Shown piece after piece: positions 31,297 to 39,383 of a DNA stretch of 46,429 nucleotides (position 1 is the first letter of the stretch; the number at the start of each line of letters is the position of its first letter). The stretch is from Clostridia bacterium. GTDB lineage: Bacteria > Bacillota > Clostridia > Oscillospirales > CAG-382. Where the stretch lies: NCBI GenBank assembly GCA_017516825.1, contig JAFXBC010000052.1:1-46429 (forward strand), written 5' to 3'. The notes under the pieces are model-generated. The model saw only the letters and a list, made by a program, of their open reading frames with translations, was not told the DNA's origin and ran no database searches. The translations under genes and the position numbers were made by a program.

Positions 31297-33510
31297 TCAA
31301 AAGATCCGCACGGCGCACACGGACATATCGTCGGCACAATCCGTCCGCTCTCTGGCCGCGGTGAGGACGGCGTTTGCCACCGTGTGGGCGTTGCCTCCGG
31401 AGATCACCGGGAGGTCGCCGCTATCGTCCTCCACCTGCAACACCCCGTCGGAAAGAAGCAACAGCACGTCCCCCTTCTTCACCTTGAAGGTGCGTTTTTC
31501 CGCGATCACGTCCTTCATGATCCCCGCAGGAGGCGTTTTGGATTCAAAGCGGCGGCAGTTCCCCTCCCGGAACAACAGCGTGGGGGCGGCTCCCGCCTTG
31601 ATCAGGGTGGCCATGGCGGAATAGCGGTCGATCTGCAAAAGATCCACGGTGGCAAAGACCTCCTTGTCCTTTTCCTGCAAAGCTTTGTTCAGCATCCGCA
31701 GAGCGTCTCCGGGGGAGGCCCCGATGGTGAGGAGCTTTTCCATCATAATGGCCGCCAGACGGGAGCTTAACGCCGCATCCCGCCCGGAGCCCATGCCGTC
31801 GGACAGCAGGCAGTAGAAGCAGCCGTCCTCCGTTTCAAAAAAGGAGACCGTGTCCCCGCATACCTTTTCCCCCTGCTTGGAGGAGGTGCATTTGGCGTAT
31901 TCGATTCGGAAGCGGGGGACGGAGGATAGCTTCATCACCGCGTAATCGTCGTGGAGAAAAAACTCCGGCGGGGAAAGGCGGCACCCCAGTTTTTCCGACA
32001 GGGTGAGGGTCAGGCGGGAGGCGGAAACGGGGATACGGGGAAGATCCACCCCAAACACCTCCACGGTGCGGAGCCGTTCTCCCGTCACCTGCACCTCGTC
32101 AAAGCGGATCTTCAATTCCCGCAGGGCTTGTCTCACCGCCGAGGCGGCGGATTTATCCTTGGTGCTTGCCGCCTCCTCCCGCCGCGCGGCGTTGTCCAGC
32201 AGGGCGGAAAGTCCTGCGTATTCCGTTGCCATGCGGCGGATCCCCTCCTCCCGTTCCCGCTCTGCCAGGGTGGGCAGGTTGTTCACCGTTTTCGCCATAG
32301 GACGGATGTTGGGACAACGCCTGTAAATATGGGTGGGCAGAGAGGGCAGGTGGATCACCCCTTGGGTGCTCAATTGCTCCGCAAAGCAGTTGCAAAGCTC
32401 CCCCTCCTCCAGGTCGCACCCCTCGCAGTTGCGGCAAAAGGCGCGGATCACCGTGCGGATGCCCTCCAGCCGTTGGTCGGCGGAGCGGGGAACGGCGTTT
32501 TCCGAAACGGTGTAAAATACTCCCGAGAGGGAGGAGAAGGCCGCGGCGTATTTTTGCAGATGGCGTTGCCGCAGCTTGGGGTCGTTCAGCACCGCCACGG
32601 GGGAGACGGTGCCGGGAAGCTTTTTGGGAATACGCTCTGCCAGCAATCCGAAGCCCAGACAGGCCACACCTAGCATCACCCCCGCGGGAAATACGGAGTC
32701 CGCCACGCCCAGATACCAATACCCGGAGACGGAAAGCATGTACGCCAGCAAAAGCCCCAACCGATCCGCCCCCTGCATCAAAAGCCCGTAGGTCATGCCC
32801 AACACTCCCAAGGCGCCCATGGCCTCCCCGCCGCCGGTGAGCCCGCACAGAAGTCCCGCGGCACAGCCGTAGGCAAAGCCCTTGTTCCGCGCCAGAGCCA
32901 GGGTCAGAAGCCCTCCCGCTCCCAGGGCCAGGGGAAACCCCGCCGTGGAAAGGGGCAGAAAGATCTGGGTAACGGCAAAGGCGCCTCCCAGCAAAGGGAT
33001 CTCGCAGGAGGCTCCCTTTTTCAGCAGGGAGAAAAACAGCCCGCAGAACAGGGGAGATACGGTGCTGAGGGCCAGAGAGATCAGGGCGGACACGGGGGAA
33101 AAGCCCTGCCACAACAGCTCCCCGAAGGCAGTCATCAAGGAGGAGAGGGCGCACAGCACGATGCGGAAGACGCGGGAGGCGGGACGGGCGGCAGGGGAGA
33201 GGGAGATCAGGGCCTGCAGTCTGTCCTTGGGGGTGGGGGCAAACCGTTGCCGCTCTGCCGCCGCCAGCAGGAAAAAGCAGCCCAGCAGCAGAAGAAGCTG
33301 TAAAAGCTTTCCCGTTTGACAAAAAGGCAGGGCAAGGAGAGCCCCCAACAGCACCAAAGGACGGCAGACGTCCGTGGCGCACAGCAGGGCGATGCCGAAG
33401 GGGTTGCATCGCTCCCCCAACGGGGCTAAAGACAGGAGGAACCCTCCCGAGAAGGCGAGGACGGCCTCCCGATGGCGTGGGAGCCGTTTCACGGCGGCAG
33501 TAACGTTCAT
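31297..33510 (-). CDS. spoIIE: Stage II sporulation protein E (SpoIIE phosphatase)
   Basis: PP2C-type phosphatase that dephosphorylates SpoIIAA and so releases sigma-F in the forespore; it also acts at the polar septum. 737 residues: about ten hydrophobic membrane segments (to ~300), a central region with CRNCEGCDLEEGELCNC, and the C-terminal PP2C domain (GDTVSFFETEDGCFYCLLSDGMGSGRDAALSS, then GDVLLLLSDGVLQ and a final DDMSVCAVRI). Shorter than the ~825 residues of Bacillus but with every domain present. Promoter with Spo0A box upstream. The strongest proof in the window that the organism sporulates. Confidence 0.96.
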   Translation of the reverse strand: MNVTAAVKRLPRHREAVLAFSGGFLLSLAPLGERCNPFGIALLCATDVCRPLVLLGALLALPFCQTGKLLQLLLLLGCFFLLAAAERQRFAPTPKDRLQALISLSPAARPASRVFRIVLCALSSLMTAFGELLWQGFSPVSALISLALSTVSPLFCGLFFSLLKKGASCEIPLLGGAFAVTQIFLPLSTAGFPLALGAGGLLTLALARNKGFAYGCAAGLLCGLTGGGEAMGALGVLGMTYGLLMQGADRLGLLLAYMLSVSGYWYLGVADSVFPAGVMLGVACLGFGLLAERIPKKLPGTVSPVAVLNDPKLRQRHLQKYAAAFSSLSGVFYTVSENAVPRSADQRLEGIRTVIRAFCRNCEGCDLEEGELCNCFAEQLSTQGVIHLPSLPTHIYRRCPNIRPMAKTVNNLPTLAEREREEGIRRMATEYAGLSALLDNAARREEAASTKDKSAASAVRQALRELKIRFDEVQVTGERLRTVEVFGVDLPRIPVSASRLTLTLSEKLGCRLSPPEFFLHDDYAVMKLSSVPRFRIEYAKCTSSKQGEKVCGDTVSFFETEDGCFYCLLSDGMGSGRDAALSSRLAAIMMEKLLTIGASPGDALRMLNKALQEKDKEVFATVDLLQIDRYSAMATLIKAGAAPTLLFREGNCRRFESKTPPAGIMKDVIAEKRTFKVKKGDVLLLLSDGVLQVEDDSGDLPVISGGNAHTVANAVLTAARERTDCADDMSVCAVRIF

Positions 33511-33548
33511 AAGCTTTCCATTCCTTTGCTTTTTTGATGGTAAATCCG

Positions 33549-33582
33549 ATTATACTCCCCTCCTCCCGCAGGGGTTGTCGAA
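33549..33582 (-). promoter_or_regulatory. Spo0A-controlled promoter of spoIIE
   Basis: On the minus strand a perfect 0A box TTCGACA (33576-33582; TGTCGAA on the plus strand) stands 21 bases before a TATAAT (33549-33554), 38 bases from the start codon. Bacillus spoIIE and spoIIG have this same over-long spacing between the -35/0A region and the -10, so that sigma-A works only with Spo0A~P. Confidence 0.82.
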
Positions 33583-33677
33583 GGCGGGGCAAGGAAAGAG
33601 GCTTGTTTTGTTTCCTTCCATCGGGAAAGGGGGCGGAATGGGAGAGAATGGAAAAGGAGTGGTTTTGCCGTCAAACT

Positions 33678-34964
33678 TTACCAGAGATTGAAGGCGGTGG
33701 GGTATAAAAGCTGATTCAGCAGGGCAAGGTTCTGGGGGTTGGGGCGGTCGAAATTCCAATACAACGCGCCCCGCAGGCCGTATGCGGGAAGCAAGCGGAG
33801 CCTTGCGGAAAGACTGCGGGCGTCCTCAAACCACACCCGATGCTCTTCCCCGTTTTCGGTGTACACGAAGAAGGGGGCTTCCACCTGCTCGTCGTATTGG
33901 ATCTCCGCCCCCTTTTCTCCTGCCAAGCGGATAGCCTCCTCCACGGAGAGGGATTCCGCCTCGGAAAGCCCTTGCACGTAGGGTAGGGTAAAATTATAGC
34001 CGTAATTGGAGATCCCCAGGAAGATCTTCTCTGCGGGAATGCGGGTGAGGGCGTATTCCACCACCCTGCGTACGGGTCGGATGGGGGACACCGCCATGGG
34101 CGGGCCGTAGGTGTAGCCCCATTCGTAGGTCATGAGAAGTACGGAGTTCACCGCCTTCCCGATGGCGGCGTAGTCGTGACCCTCGTAAAGGGTTCCCGGC
34201 TGGGTGTCGCTGACTTTTGGCGCCAGGGCGGCCAGGACGGGGAAGCCTGCGGCGTTCAGCTTCTCCCGCAAGCGGGAGAGGAACCCTGCGTAGCCTTCCG
34301 CGTTCTTCGCCCCCAAAAACTCGAAATCCACGTCCAGAGCGTAGTAGTTCTTCCGCCGCAGCTCCGTCAGAAGATTCTCCGTCAGCGCCTGCTGTGCGGA
34401 CGCGTCTGCCAGAAGGGCTTCTGCCAAGGCGGTGGAGAAATTGCCGTTTTCCGTCAGGGTGGAAAGATGCATCACGGGGGACACGCTGTATCGAAAGGCG
34501 GTGTCGATGATGGTGTTGTCGTTCAGCGGAAGCAGGCTCCCGTCGGGGCGGAAGCCGTAGGTGAAGGGCATGATCCCGGAGATGAGAGACGCGGTCTGCT
34601 CCAGCACGGGCTGTTTGACGTAAGGGTACACGTAACCGCCTACGGGGTAAGCCCCCAAGGGCTCCTTCTTTACGTCCAAGTAGAGAACGTCCCCGGGGGT
34701 CAGATACGTTCCGCCCTTCAAAAACAGGTTGTTCCGCCACAGGGTACGCAAGGAAACTCCGTAGCGGCGGGCGATGGCGTACAACGTTTCCCCGGCAGAT
34801 ACGGTGTGGGTGGATAAGGGCTCTGTCACCAGGAGGATCATTCCCACGGGGAGACGTTCGGGGGTGAGGATGCCGTTGTCGGCGATGAGGTTTTTGGCGG
34901 GAACGCCGTATTTGCGGGCAATGGAAAACATGGTCTCTCCCGCAGCCACGGTGTGCAAAAGCAT
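33678..34964 (-). CDS. sleL: LysM-GH18 spore germination enzyme (SleL/YaaH-like)
   Basis: Start ATG 34964 follows AAAGGAGG by eight bases; 428 residues. Two LysM domains (about 1-46 and 50-98: HTVAAGETMFSIARKYGVP and HTVSAGETLYAIARRYGVS) bind glycan. The GH18 barrel follows, with the catalytic strand YALDVDFEFLG (DxDxE) and LMTYEWGYTYGPPMAVSPI. This is the order of SleL/YaaH, which degrades cortex muropeptides during germination. No signal peptide, as in Bacillus SleL, which is made in the mother cell and put on the spore. Lies just upstream of spoIIE; 167 bases separate them, holding only the spoIIE promoter. Confidence 0.9.
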   Translation of the reverse strand: MLLHTVAAGETMFSIARKYGVPAKNLIADNGILTPERLPVGMILLVTEPLSTHTVSAGETLYAIARRYGVSLRTLWRNNLFLKGGTYLTPGDVLYLDVKKEPLGAYPVGGYVYPYVKQPVLEQTASLISGIMPFTYGFRPDGSLLPLNDNTIIDTAFRYSVSPVMHLSTLTENGNFSTALAEALLADASAQQALTENLLTELRRKNYYALDVDFEFLGAKNAEGYAGFLSRLREKLNAAGFPVLAALAPKVSDTQPGTLYEGHDYAAIGKAVNSVLLMTYEWGYTYGPPMAVSPIRPVRRVVEYALTRIPAEKIFLGISNYGYNFTLPYVQGLSEAESLSVEEAIRLAGEKGAEIQYDEQVEAPFFVYTENGEEHRVWFEDARSLSARLRLLPAYGLRGALYWNFDRPNPQNLALLNQLLYPTAFNLW

Positions 34965-35046
34965 ACGAAAGGCCTCCTTTGGGTAGGCAGGGACGGAAAA
35001 AGTGGCAAAACGAGGGAATTTTTGACCGTTTTTCCCCTCCATCGTC

Positions 35047-35076
35047 TTGACATTTTCCGCCCCGCTGTGTTATAAT
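35047..35076 (+). promoter_or_regulatory. Sigma-A promoter of argS
   Basis: TTGACA, 18 bases, TATAAT, 55 bases before the argS ATG. Confidence 0.85.
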
Positions 35077-35130
35077 GGCTTTCTGAATAAAAACATCCTT
35101 TCAATAAATAAGTATAAGGGAATTTTTGAG

Positions 35131-36831
35131 ATGCGTGATAACAAAACTGTTTTGATGGAAAAAACGGCGGAGATCCTGGCCGCGAAGGGGCTGACCCTTT
35201 CCGAGAGCGAGATCGCCGCGTTGTTTGAAAAGCCTTCCGATCCCAAGCTGGGCGATCTGGCTTTGCCCTGCTTCAAGCTGGCAAAGACTCTGCGCCAGGC
35301 GCCTCCCAGGATCGCCGCAGAGCTTGCCCCCTGCTTTGAGGGTGTGGAGGGTCTTGCCCGTGCCGAGGCCGTGGGCGGCTATCTGAACTTCTTCTACGAC
35401 AGCGCCTCCAGCGTGAAGGTGGTGGAGGAGATCCTTGCCGATCCCCGCTACGGCTCCTCCAAGGAGGGCGAGGGCAAGACGGTCTGCCTGGACTTTTCTT
35501 CCCCCAACATCGCCAAGCGTTTCCATCTGGGCCACTTGGGTACCACCGTCATCGGCAACGCGTTGCGGAATTTGCTGAACTTCTGCGGCTATAAGACCGT
35601 GGCAATCAACCATTTGGGCGACTGGGGCACCCAGTTCGGTAAGCTGATCTACGCCTACAAGCATTGGTCCTCCAAGGCACAGGTAGAGGAAGGCGGCATC
35701 GACGAGCTGGTGCGTTTGTACGTGAAATTCTGCAACCTGGAGGCCGAGGACGACGCTCTGAAGCAGGCGGCAAGAGATGCCTTCCACTTGCTGGAGGAAG
35801 GGGACGCAGAGTCTCTGGAGATCTGGCAGTACTTCAAGGAGATCTCCCTGCGGGAGTACGAAAAGACCTACAAGCTGTTGGGCATCACCTTTGATTCCTA
35901 CAACGGCGAGGCCTTCTTCTCCGACAAAATGCCCGCGGTGGTGGAGGAGATCCGCTCCAAGGGATTGCTGGAGCTGGACAACGGTGCTTCCGTGGTTCGT
36001 CTGGACGAGGAGAATATGCCTCCCTGCCTGATCTTGAAGAGCGACGGCTCCACCCTGTATCCTTCCCGTGATATCGCCGCCGCCATCTGGAGAAAGAAGG
36101 AATACGATTTCCATAAATGCATCTACGTCACCAGCGCGGGTCAGAGCCTGCACTTCGCCCAGTGGTTCTCCGTGGTGAGAAGAATGGGCTACGAGTGGGC
36201 AGAGGGTCTGGTTCACGTGCCCTACGGCACCATGAGCGTTGGCGGCGAAAAGCTGGCCTCCCGTACCGGCAACGTGGTGCTTTTGGACGACCTGCTGGCG
36301 GAAGCCGTCCGCAAGTGCGGCGCAGTCATCGAGGAAAAGCACCCCGATCTGGAGAACAAGCGGGACATCGCCGAGGCGGTGGGTGTGGGCGCGGTGGTAT
36401 TCAACGCCCTGTCCAACAGCCGTATCAAGGACAGCGACTTCAATTGGGAGGACGCTCTGTCCTTCGAGGGCAACGCAGGTCCCTACGTGCAGTACACCTA
36501 CGCCCGTTCCGCGTCCATCCTGCGTAAGGGCGGCGCTCCCGAGGGTGCCACCGAAGGGTACGAGCCCTGCGGAGAAGAGACCAACCTCATCGGCAAGCTG
36601 GCCGAGTTCCCCGAGGTGGTCAAGCGTGCTTTGGCGGAATACGAGCCCAGCGTGATCTCCCGCTATCTGCTGGCGGTGTGCGCGCTGTTCAACCAGTTCT
36701 ACCACAACTGCCGCATCCTGAACGAGGAGGGCATGACCCGCACCTTCCGTATCAAGCTTGCCGTGGCAACCCATACCGTCATCGGCAACGGCCTGGATCT
36801 TCTGGGAATCCGCAGAACCGAAGAGATTTAA
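35131..36831 (+). CDS. argS: Arginyl-tRNA synthetase
   Basis: Class I synthetase, charges tRNA-Arg. ATG 35131 has AAGGGA nine bases upstream; 566 residues. The N-terminal tRNA D-loop domain (1-95) is followed by the HIGH motif as HLGH (132-135, in SSPNIAKRFHLGHLGTT). NHLGDWGTQFGKL and DGSTLYPSRDIAAAIWR come next, a KMSKS counterpart at ASRTGN, and the DALR anticodon domain (GPYVQYTYARSASIL). No T-box leader is visible. It is followed by the hairpin array, not by a simple terminator. Confidence 0.97.
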   Translation: MRDNKTVLMEKTAEILAAKGLTLSESEIAALFEKPSDPKLGDLALPCFKLAKTLRQAPPRIAAELAPCFEGVEGLARAEAVGGYLNFFYDSASSVKVVEEILADPRYGSSKEGEGKTVCLDFSSPNIAKRFHLGHLGTTVIGNALRNLLNFCGYKTVAINHLGDWGTQFGKLIYAYKHWSSKAQVEEGGIDELVRLYVKFCNLEAEDDALKQAARDAFHLLEEGDAESLEIWQYFKEISLREYEKTYKLLGITFDSYNGEAFFSDKMPAVVEEIRSKGLLELDNGASVVRLDEENMPPCLILKSDGSTLYPSRDIAAAIWRKKEYDFHKCIYVTSAGQSLHFAQWFSVVRRMGYEWAEGLVHVPYGTMSVGGEKLASRTGNVVLLDDLLAEAVRKCGAVIEEKHPDLENKRDIAEAVGVGAVVFNALSNSRIKDSDFNWEDALSFEGNAGPYVQYTYARSASILRKGGAPEGATEGYEPCGEETNLIGKLAEFPEVVKRALAEYEPSVISRYLLAVCALFNQFYHNCRILNEEGMTRTFRIKLAVATHTVIGNGLDLLGIRRTEEI

Positions 36832-36832
36832 T

Positions 36833-37067
36833 CGCTTCGCTCTCGTCGGAACATCCCGACGGATGTTCCTCCGCTTTCGCGTTCCTTCCGCGGAACGCGG
36901 GCCCCGTAACGGGGTTTTGCGGTAAACCGCAAAATTTTTTGAGCTTTCCGCTCAAAAAACCAAGGCGGTGTCTTTTCACCCGGAATGAATCCGGGTGAGC
37001 GACGCAAATTGATTGTATAATTGATTGCGAACGGAAACGCTTCGCTCTCGTCGGAACATCCCGACGG
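36833..37067. repeat. Array of six consecutive hairpins flanked by 30-bp direct repeats
   Basis: Six perfect stems follow one another almost without gaps. They are GGAACATCC/GGATGTTCC (36848-36869), CGCGTTCC/GGAACGCG (36878-36899), CCCCG/CGGGG (36902-36914), TTTTGCGG/CCGCAAAA (36915-36934), TTTTTTGAGC/GCTCAAAAAA (36935-36959) and CACCCGG/CCGGGTG (36977-36997). A 30-base sequence beginning CGCTTCGCTCTCGTCGG at 36833-36862 recurs exactly at 37038-37067. No open frame with a ribosome site is present. It may end the argS transcript, but its complexity goes far beyond a terminator. Confidence 0.92.
36966..37021 (+). repeat. Short structured repeat element, copy B
   Basis: CGGTGTCTT, stem CACCCGG/CCGGGTG around AATGAAT, then GCGACGCA and ATTGTATAAT. 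It matches the element behind coaW (4379-4435, other strand) in flanks and loop, while the stem bases differ and still pair. Confidence 0.75.
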
Positions 37068-37117
37068 GAAATCCGAATATCATCTAAATTTAACGTAACA
37101 GATTGGAGAAATCACCT

Positions 37118-37840
37118 ATGTCCGGACATTCTAAGTGGAAGAATATTATGCATAAAAAAGAGAAGACCGACGCCGCAAGAGCAAAGGTCTTCACCAAGAT
37201 CGGTAAGGAGATCGCCATGGCGGTGAAGGAAGGGGGCGCAGACCCCGTTTCCAACACCAAGCTTCGCGACCTGATCACCAAGGCCAAGAGCTTGAACGTT
37301 CCCAACGATAACATCAAGCGTATCATCGACAAAGCCTCCGACGACAACAGTGCCGCATACGAAATGGTCACCTACGAGGGCTATGGCCCCGGCGGCGTTG
37401 CCGTGATCGTGGAGACCGCTACCGACAACCGCAACCGTACCGCACCCGAGGTGCGTCACGCCCTTTCCAAGTTCGGCGGCAACCTGGGCACCACCGGCTG
37501 TGTGTCCTTCATGTTCTCCGAAAAAGGCGTCATCGTGGTAGACAACGAGGACGGCGACGTGGATGAGGACGTGCTGATGGACGATGCATTGGAAGCAGGC
37601 GCAGGGGATATCCTCACCGAGGAGGGTGCCTTCGAGGTGTATACCGAGCCTGCCGACTTCTCCGCCGTTTGCGAAGCACTTTCCGCCAAGGGCTACAAGT
37701 TCCTTTCCGCCGACCTGGAGAAGGTTCCCGCTTCCTACGTGGAGCTGGACGAGGAGCAGGCCGTGCAGATGCAGAAGATGCTGGATCTGCTGGAGGACAA
37801 CGACGACGTCCAGAACGTGTTCCACAACTGGGATGAATAA
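37118..37840 (+). CDS. yebC: YebC/TACO1-family protein
   Basis: 240 residues beginning MSGHSKWKNIMHKKEKTDAARAKVFTKIGKEI, the family hallmark, followed by GPGGVAVIVETATDNRNRTAPEVRH. Known members help ribosomes through proline-rich stretches and some act as regulators. GGAGAA precedes the ATG. First gene of a five-gene run; nadD starts inside its last eight bases. Confidence 0.95.
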   Translation: MSGHSKWKNIMHKKEKTDAARAKVFTKIGKEIAMAVKEGGADPVSNTKLRDLITKAKSLNVPNDNIKRIIDKASDDNSAAYEMVTYEGYGPGGVAVIVETATDNRNRTAPEVRHALSKFGGNLGTTGCVSFMFSEKGVIVVDNEDGDVDEDVLMDDALEAGAGDILTEEGAFEVYTEPADFSAVCEALSAKGYKFLSADLEKVPASYVELDEEQAVQMQKMLDLLEDNDDVQNVFHNWDE

Positions 37841-38405
37841 GATCGGGATCTTCGGCGGGACCTTTGATCCCGTTCACAAGGGGCATATCCACGCGGCAAA
37901 GTGCTTCCGCGAGGAGTGCGGCCTGGATCTGGTCTACGTGATCCCCAACTATATCTCCAATCTCAAGGAGCACCGAAGCGTTTCCTCCGAAGACCGCCTT
38001 GCCATGCTGCATCTGGCCTTTGACGGGGAGGAGGGCTTCGTGGTCTCCGATATGGAGATCGCCCGGGGCGGGGTCAGCTACACCGCAGATACCGTCCGCG
38101 CCTTGAAGGAATTGCACCCCGACGGTGAGCTGTACCTGTTTTTCGGGGACGATTGGCTGGAGGGCTATCCCCGCTGGCATGATTTTGAATATTTGCGGGA
38201 CAATTTGGTGGTGGCGTTGGCTAACAGAAGCGGCAGAGACATCACCGCGCTGATCCAACGACTGCACAATGAGCATGGGGTGAAGATCTTCCCCTTACAA
38301 TTTACCGCCATTCCCGCCTCCTCCACAGCCTACCGCGGGGGAGACACCTCCCTTTGCACCGAAGAGGTCAACCGCTATATTGCAGAAAAGGGGTTATACC
38401 GATGA
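37833..38405 (+). CDS. nadD: Nicotinate-nucleotide adenylyltransferase
   Basis: Makes deamido-NAD from nicotinate mononucleotide and ATP. 190 residues with the nucleotidyltransferase GTFDPVHKGH (T/HxGH, 9-18) and the late SST-x-x-R block (IPASSTAYRGG). The ATG lies inside the yebC 3' end, reading another frame, an eight-base overlap; the stop overlaps yqeK (ATGA). Translational coupling is likely. Confidence 0.94.
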   Translation: MNKIGIFGGTFDPVHKGHIHAAKCFREECGLDLVYVIPNYISNLKEHRSVSSEDRLAMLHLAFDGEEGFVVSDMEIARGGVSYTADTVRALKELHPDGELYLFFGDDWLEGYPRWHDFEYLRDNLVVALANRSGRDITALIQRLHNEHGVKIFPLQFTAIPASSTAYRGGDTSLCTEEVNRYIAEKGLYR

Positions 38406-39007
38406 CGGAGATCCAAAGAGTCAGAAACGACTTGAAGCTTTCCGAAAAAAGAATGCGCCATACCGAGGGCGTGGTGCGTGCCGCCGTCCTGCTGGCCTCC
38501 CGCCACTTCCCGGAGATCGATGCCGAGACGGCCACTCTTGCGGCCCTGTTCCACGATTACACCAAGGAATATAAGGTGGAAGAACAGCTTCGGGTGCTGG
38601 CCGCCTACGGGGAAGCTCCCACCGAGGACGAGCTGAGATCCCCCAAGCTGCTTCACGCCCGTACCGCCGCGCTGATCGCGGAAAAGGAATACGGCCTTGA
38701 CCCTCAGGTGGTGTCCGCCATCCGCTGGCATACCACGGGACGGGCAGGGATGACCCCCTTGGAGTGCGTGATCTATTTTGCGGATTATATCGACGATACC
38801 CGCACCTTCCCCGCCTGTATCCGCTTGCGGGAATACTACGAAAAGCAGTACGCAACTCTGAAGGACAAAGACCGTGCCTTGCACAAGGCGCTGGTGCGCT
38901 CCTTCGATATCACCATCCGCGACCTGCTGTCGGGGCACAAGACCGTGGATCCCAACACCGTGCAGGCACGGAATCATTATTTGAATCTCCTGAAGAAAGG
39001 CATCTGA
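38402..39007 (+). CDS. yqeK: YqeK-family HD-domain diadenosine tetraphosphatase
   Basis: 201 residues of the HD superfamily: RMRHTEGVVRAAVLLA (first His), LAALFHDYTKEY (HD pair), KLLHARTAALIAEKEYG and VSAIRWHTTGRAGMTPLECVIYFADYID. YqeK proteins split Ap4A symmetrically. It starts within the nadD stop and ends two bases before rsfS, the usual Firmicute order nadD-yqeK-rsfS. Confidence 0.93.
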   Translation: MTEIQRVRNDLKLSEKRMRHTEGVVRAAVLLASRHFPEIDAETATLAALFHDYTKEYKVEEQLRVLAAYGEAPTEDELRSPKLLHARTAALIAEKEYGLDPQVVSAIRWHTTGRAGMTPLECVIYFADYIDDTRTFPACIRLREYYEKQYATLKDKDRALHKALVRSFDITIRDLLSGHKTVDPNTVQARNHYLNLLKKGI

Positions 39008-39009
39008 CT

Positions 39010-39357
39010 ATGGAAAACGAAAAGCTGCAGGCCGAGCAGGCGAGATTGCTTGCGGAAACGGCTGTCAAAGCATTGGAAGATAAGAAGGGGATGGACGTCC
39101 GTCTGCTTCCCGTGGGGGAACAGACCGCCTTGGCGGATTACTTCGTCATCGCCACCGCCACCTCCAACACCCACGTCCACGCCCTGGCGGACGAGGTGGA
39201 ATACCGTATCAAGCAGGAGCTTGGTATCGATCCCTCTCACATCGAAGGCTACCGCAACAACATCTGGGAGCTGATGGATTACGGCTCCGTGGTGGTCCAC
39301 GTCTTCACCCGGGAGGGCAGAGAGTTCTACAATCTGGAACGTCTCTGGAACGTTTGA
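39010..39357 (+). CDS. rsfS: Ribosomal silencing factor RsfS
   Basis: 115 residues. DYFVIATATSNTHVHALADEVEYRIK and the C-terminal WELMDYGSVVVHVFTREGREFYNLERLW are the RsfS signature. It binds L14 and stops subunit joining in poor nutrient conditions. Two bases after yqeK, 26 bases before leuS. Confidence 0.96.
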   Translation: MENEKLQAEQARLLAETAVKALEDKKGMDVRLLPVGEQTALADYFVIATATSNTHVHALADEVEYRIKQELGIDPSHIEGYRNNIWELMDYGSVVVHVFTREGREFYNLERLWNV

Positions 39358-39383
39358 TTATTATTTAAGGAAGGACAATCCTT

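Noticed and set aside
35077..35130. T-box riboswitch before argS or leuS
   Set aside because: The argS leader is only about 50 bases and leuS lies within an operon 26 bases after rsfS, so there is no room for the specifier stem or antiterminator.
35101..36774. A 557-codon minus-strand frame opposite argS
   Set aside because: Antisense shadow of argS, without start signals.
36832..37117. A tRNA or small protein gene in the argS-yebC gap
   Set aside because: No cloverleaf, no CCA end and no frame with a ribosome site; the palindromes account for the structure.
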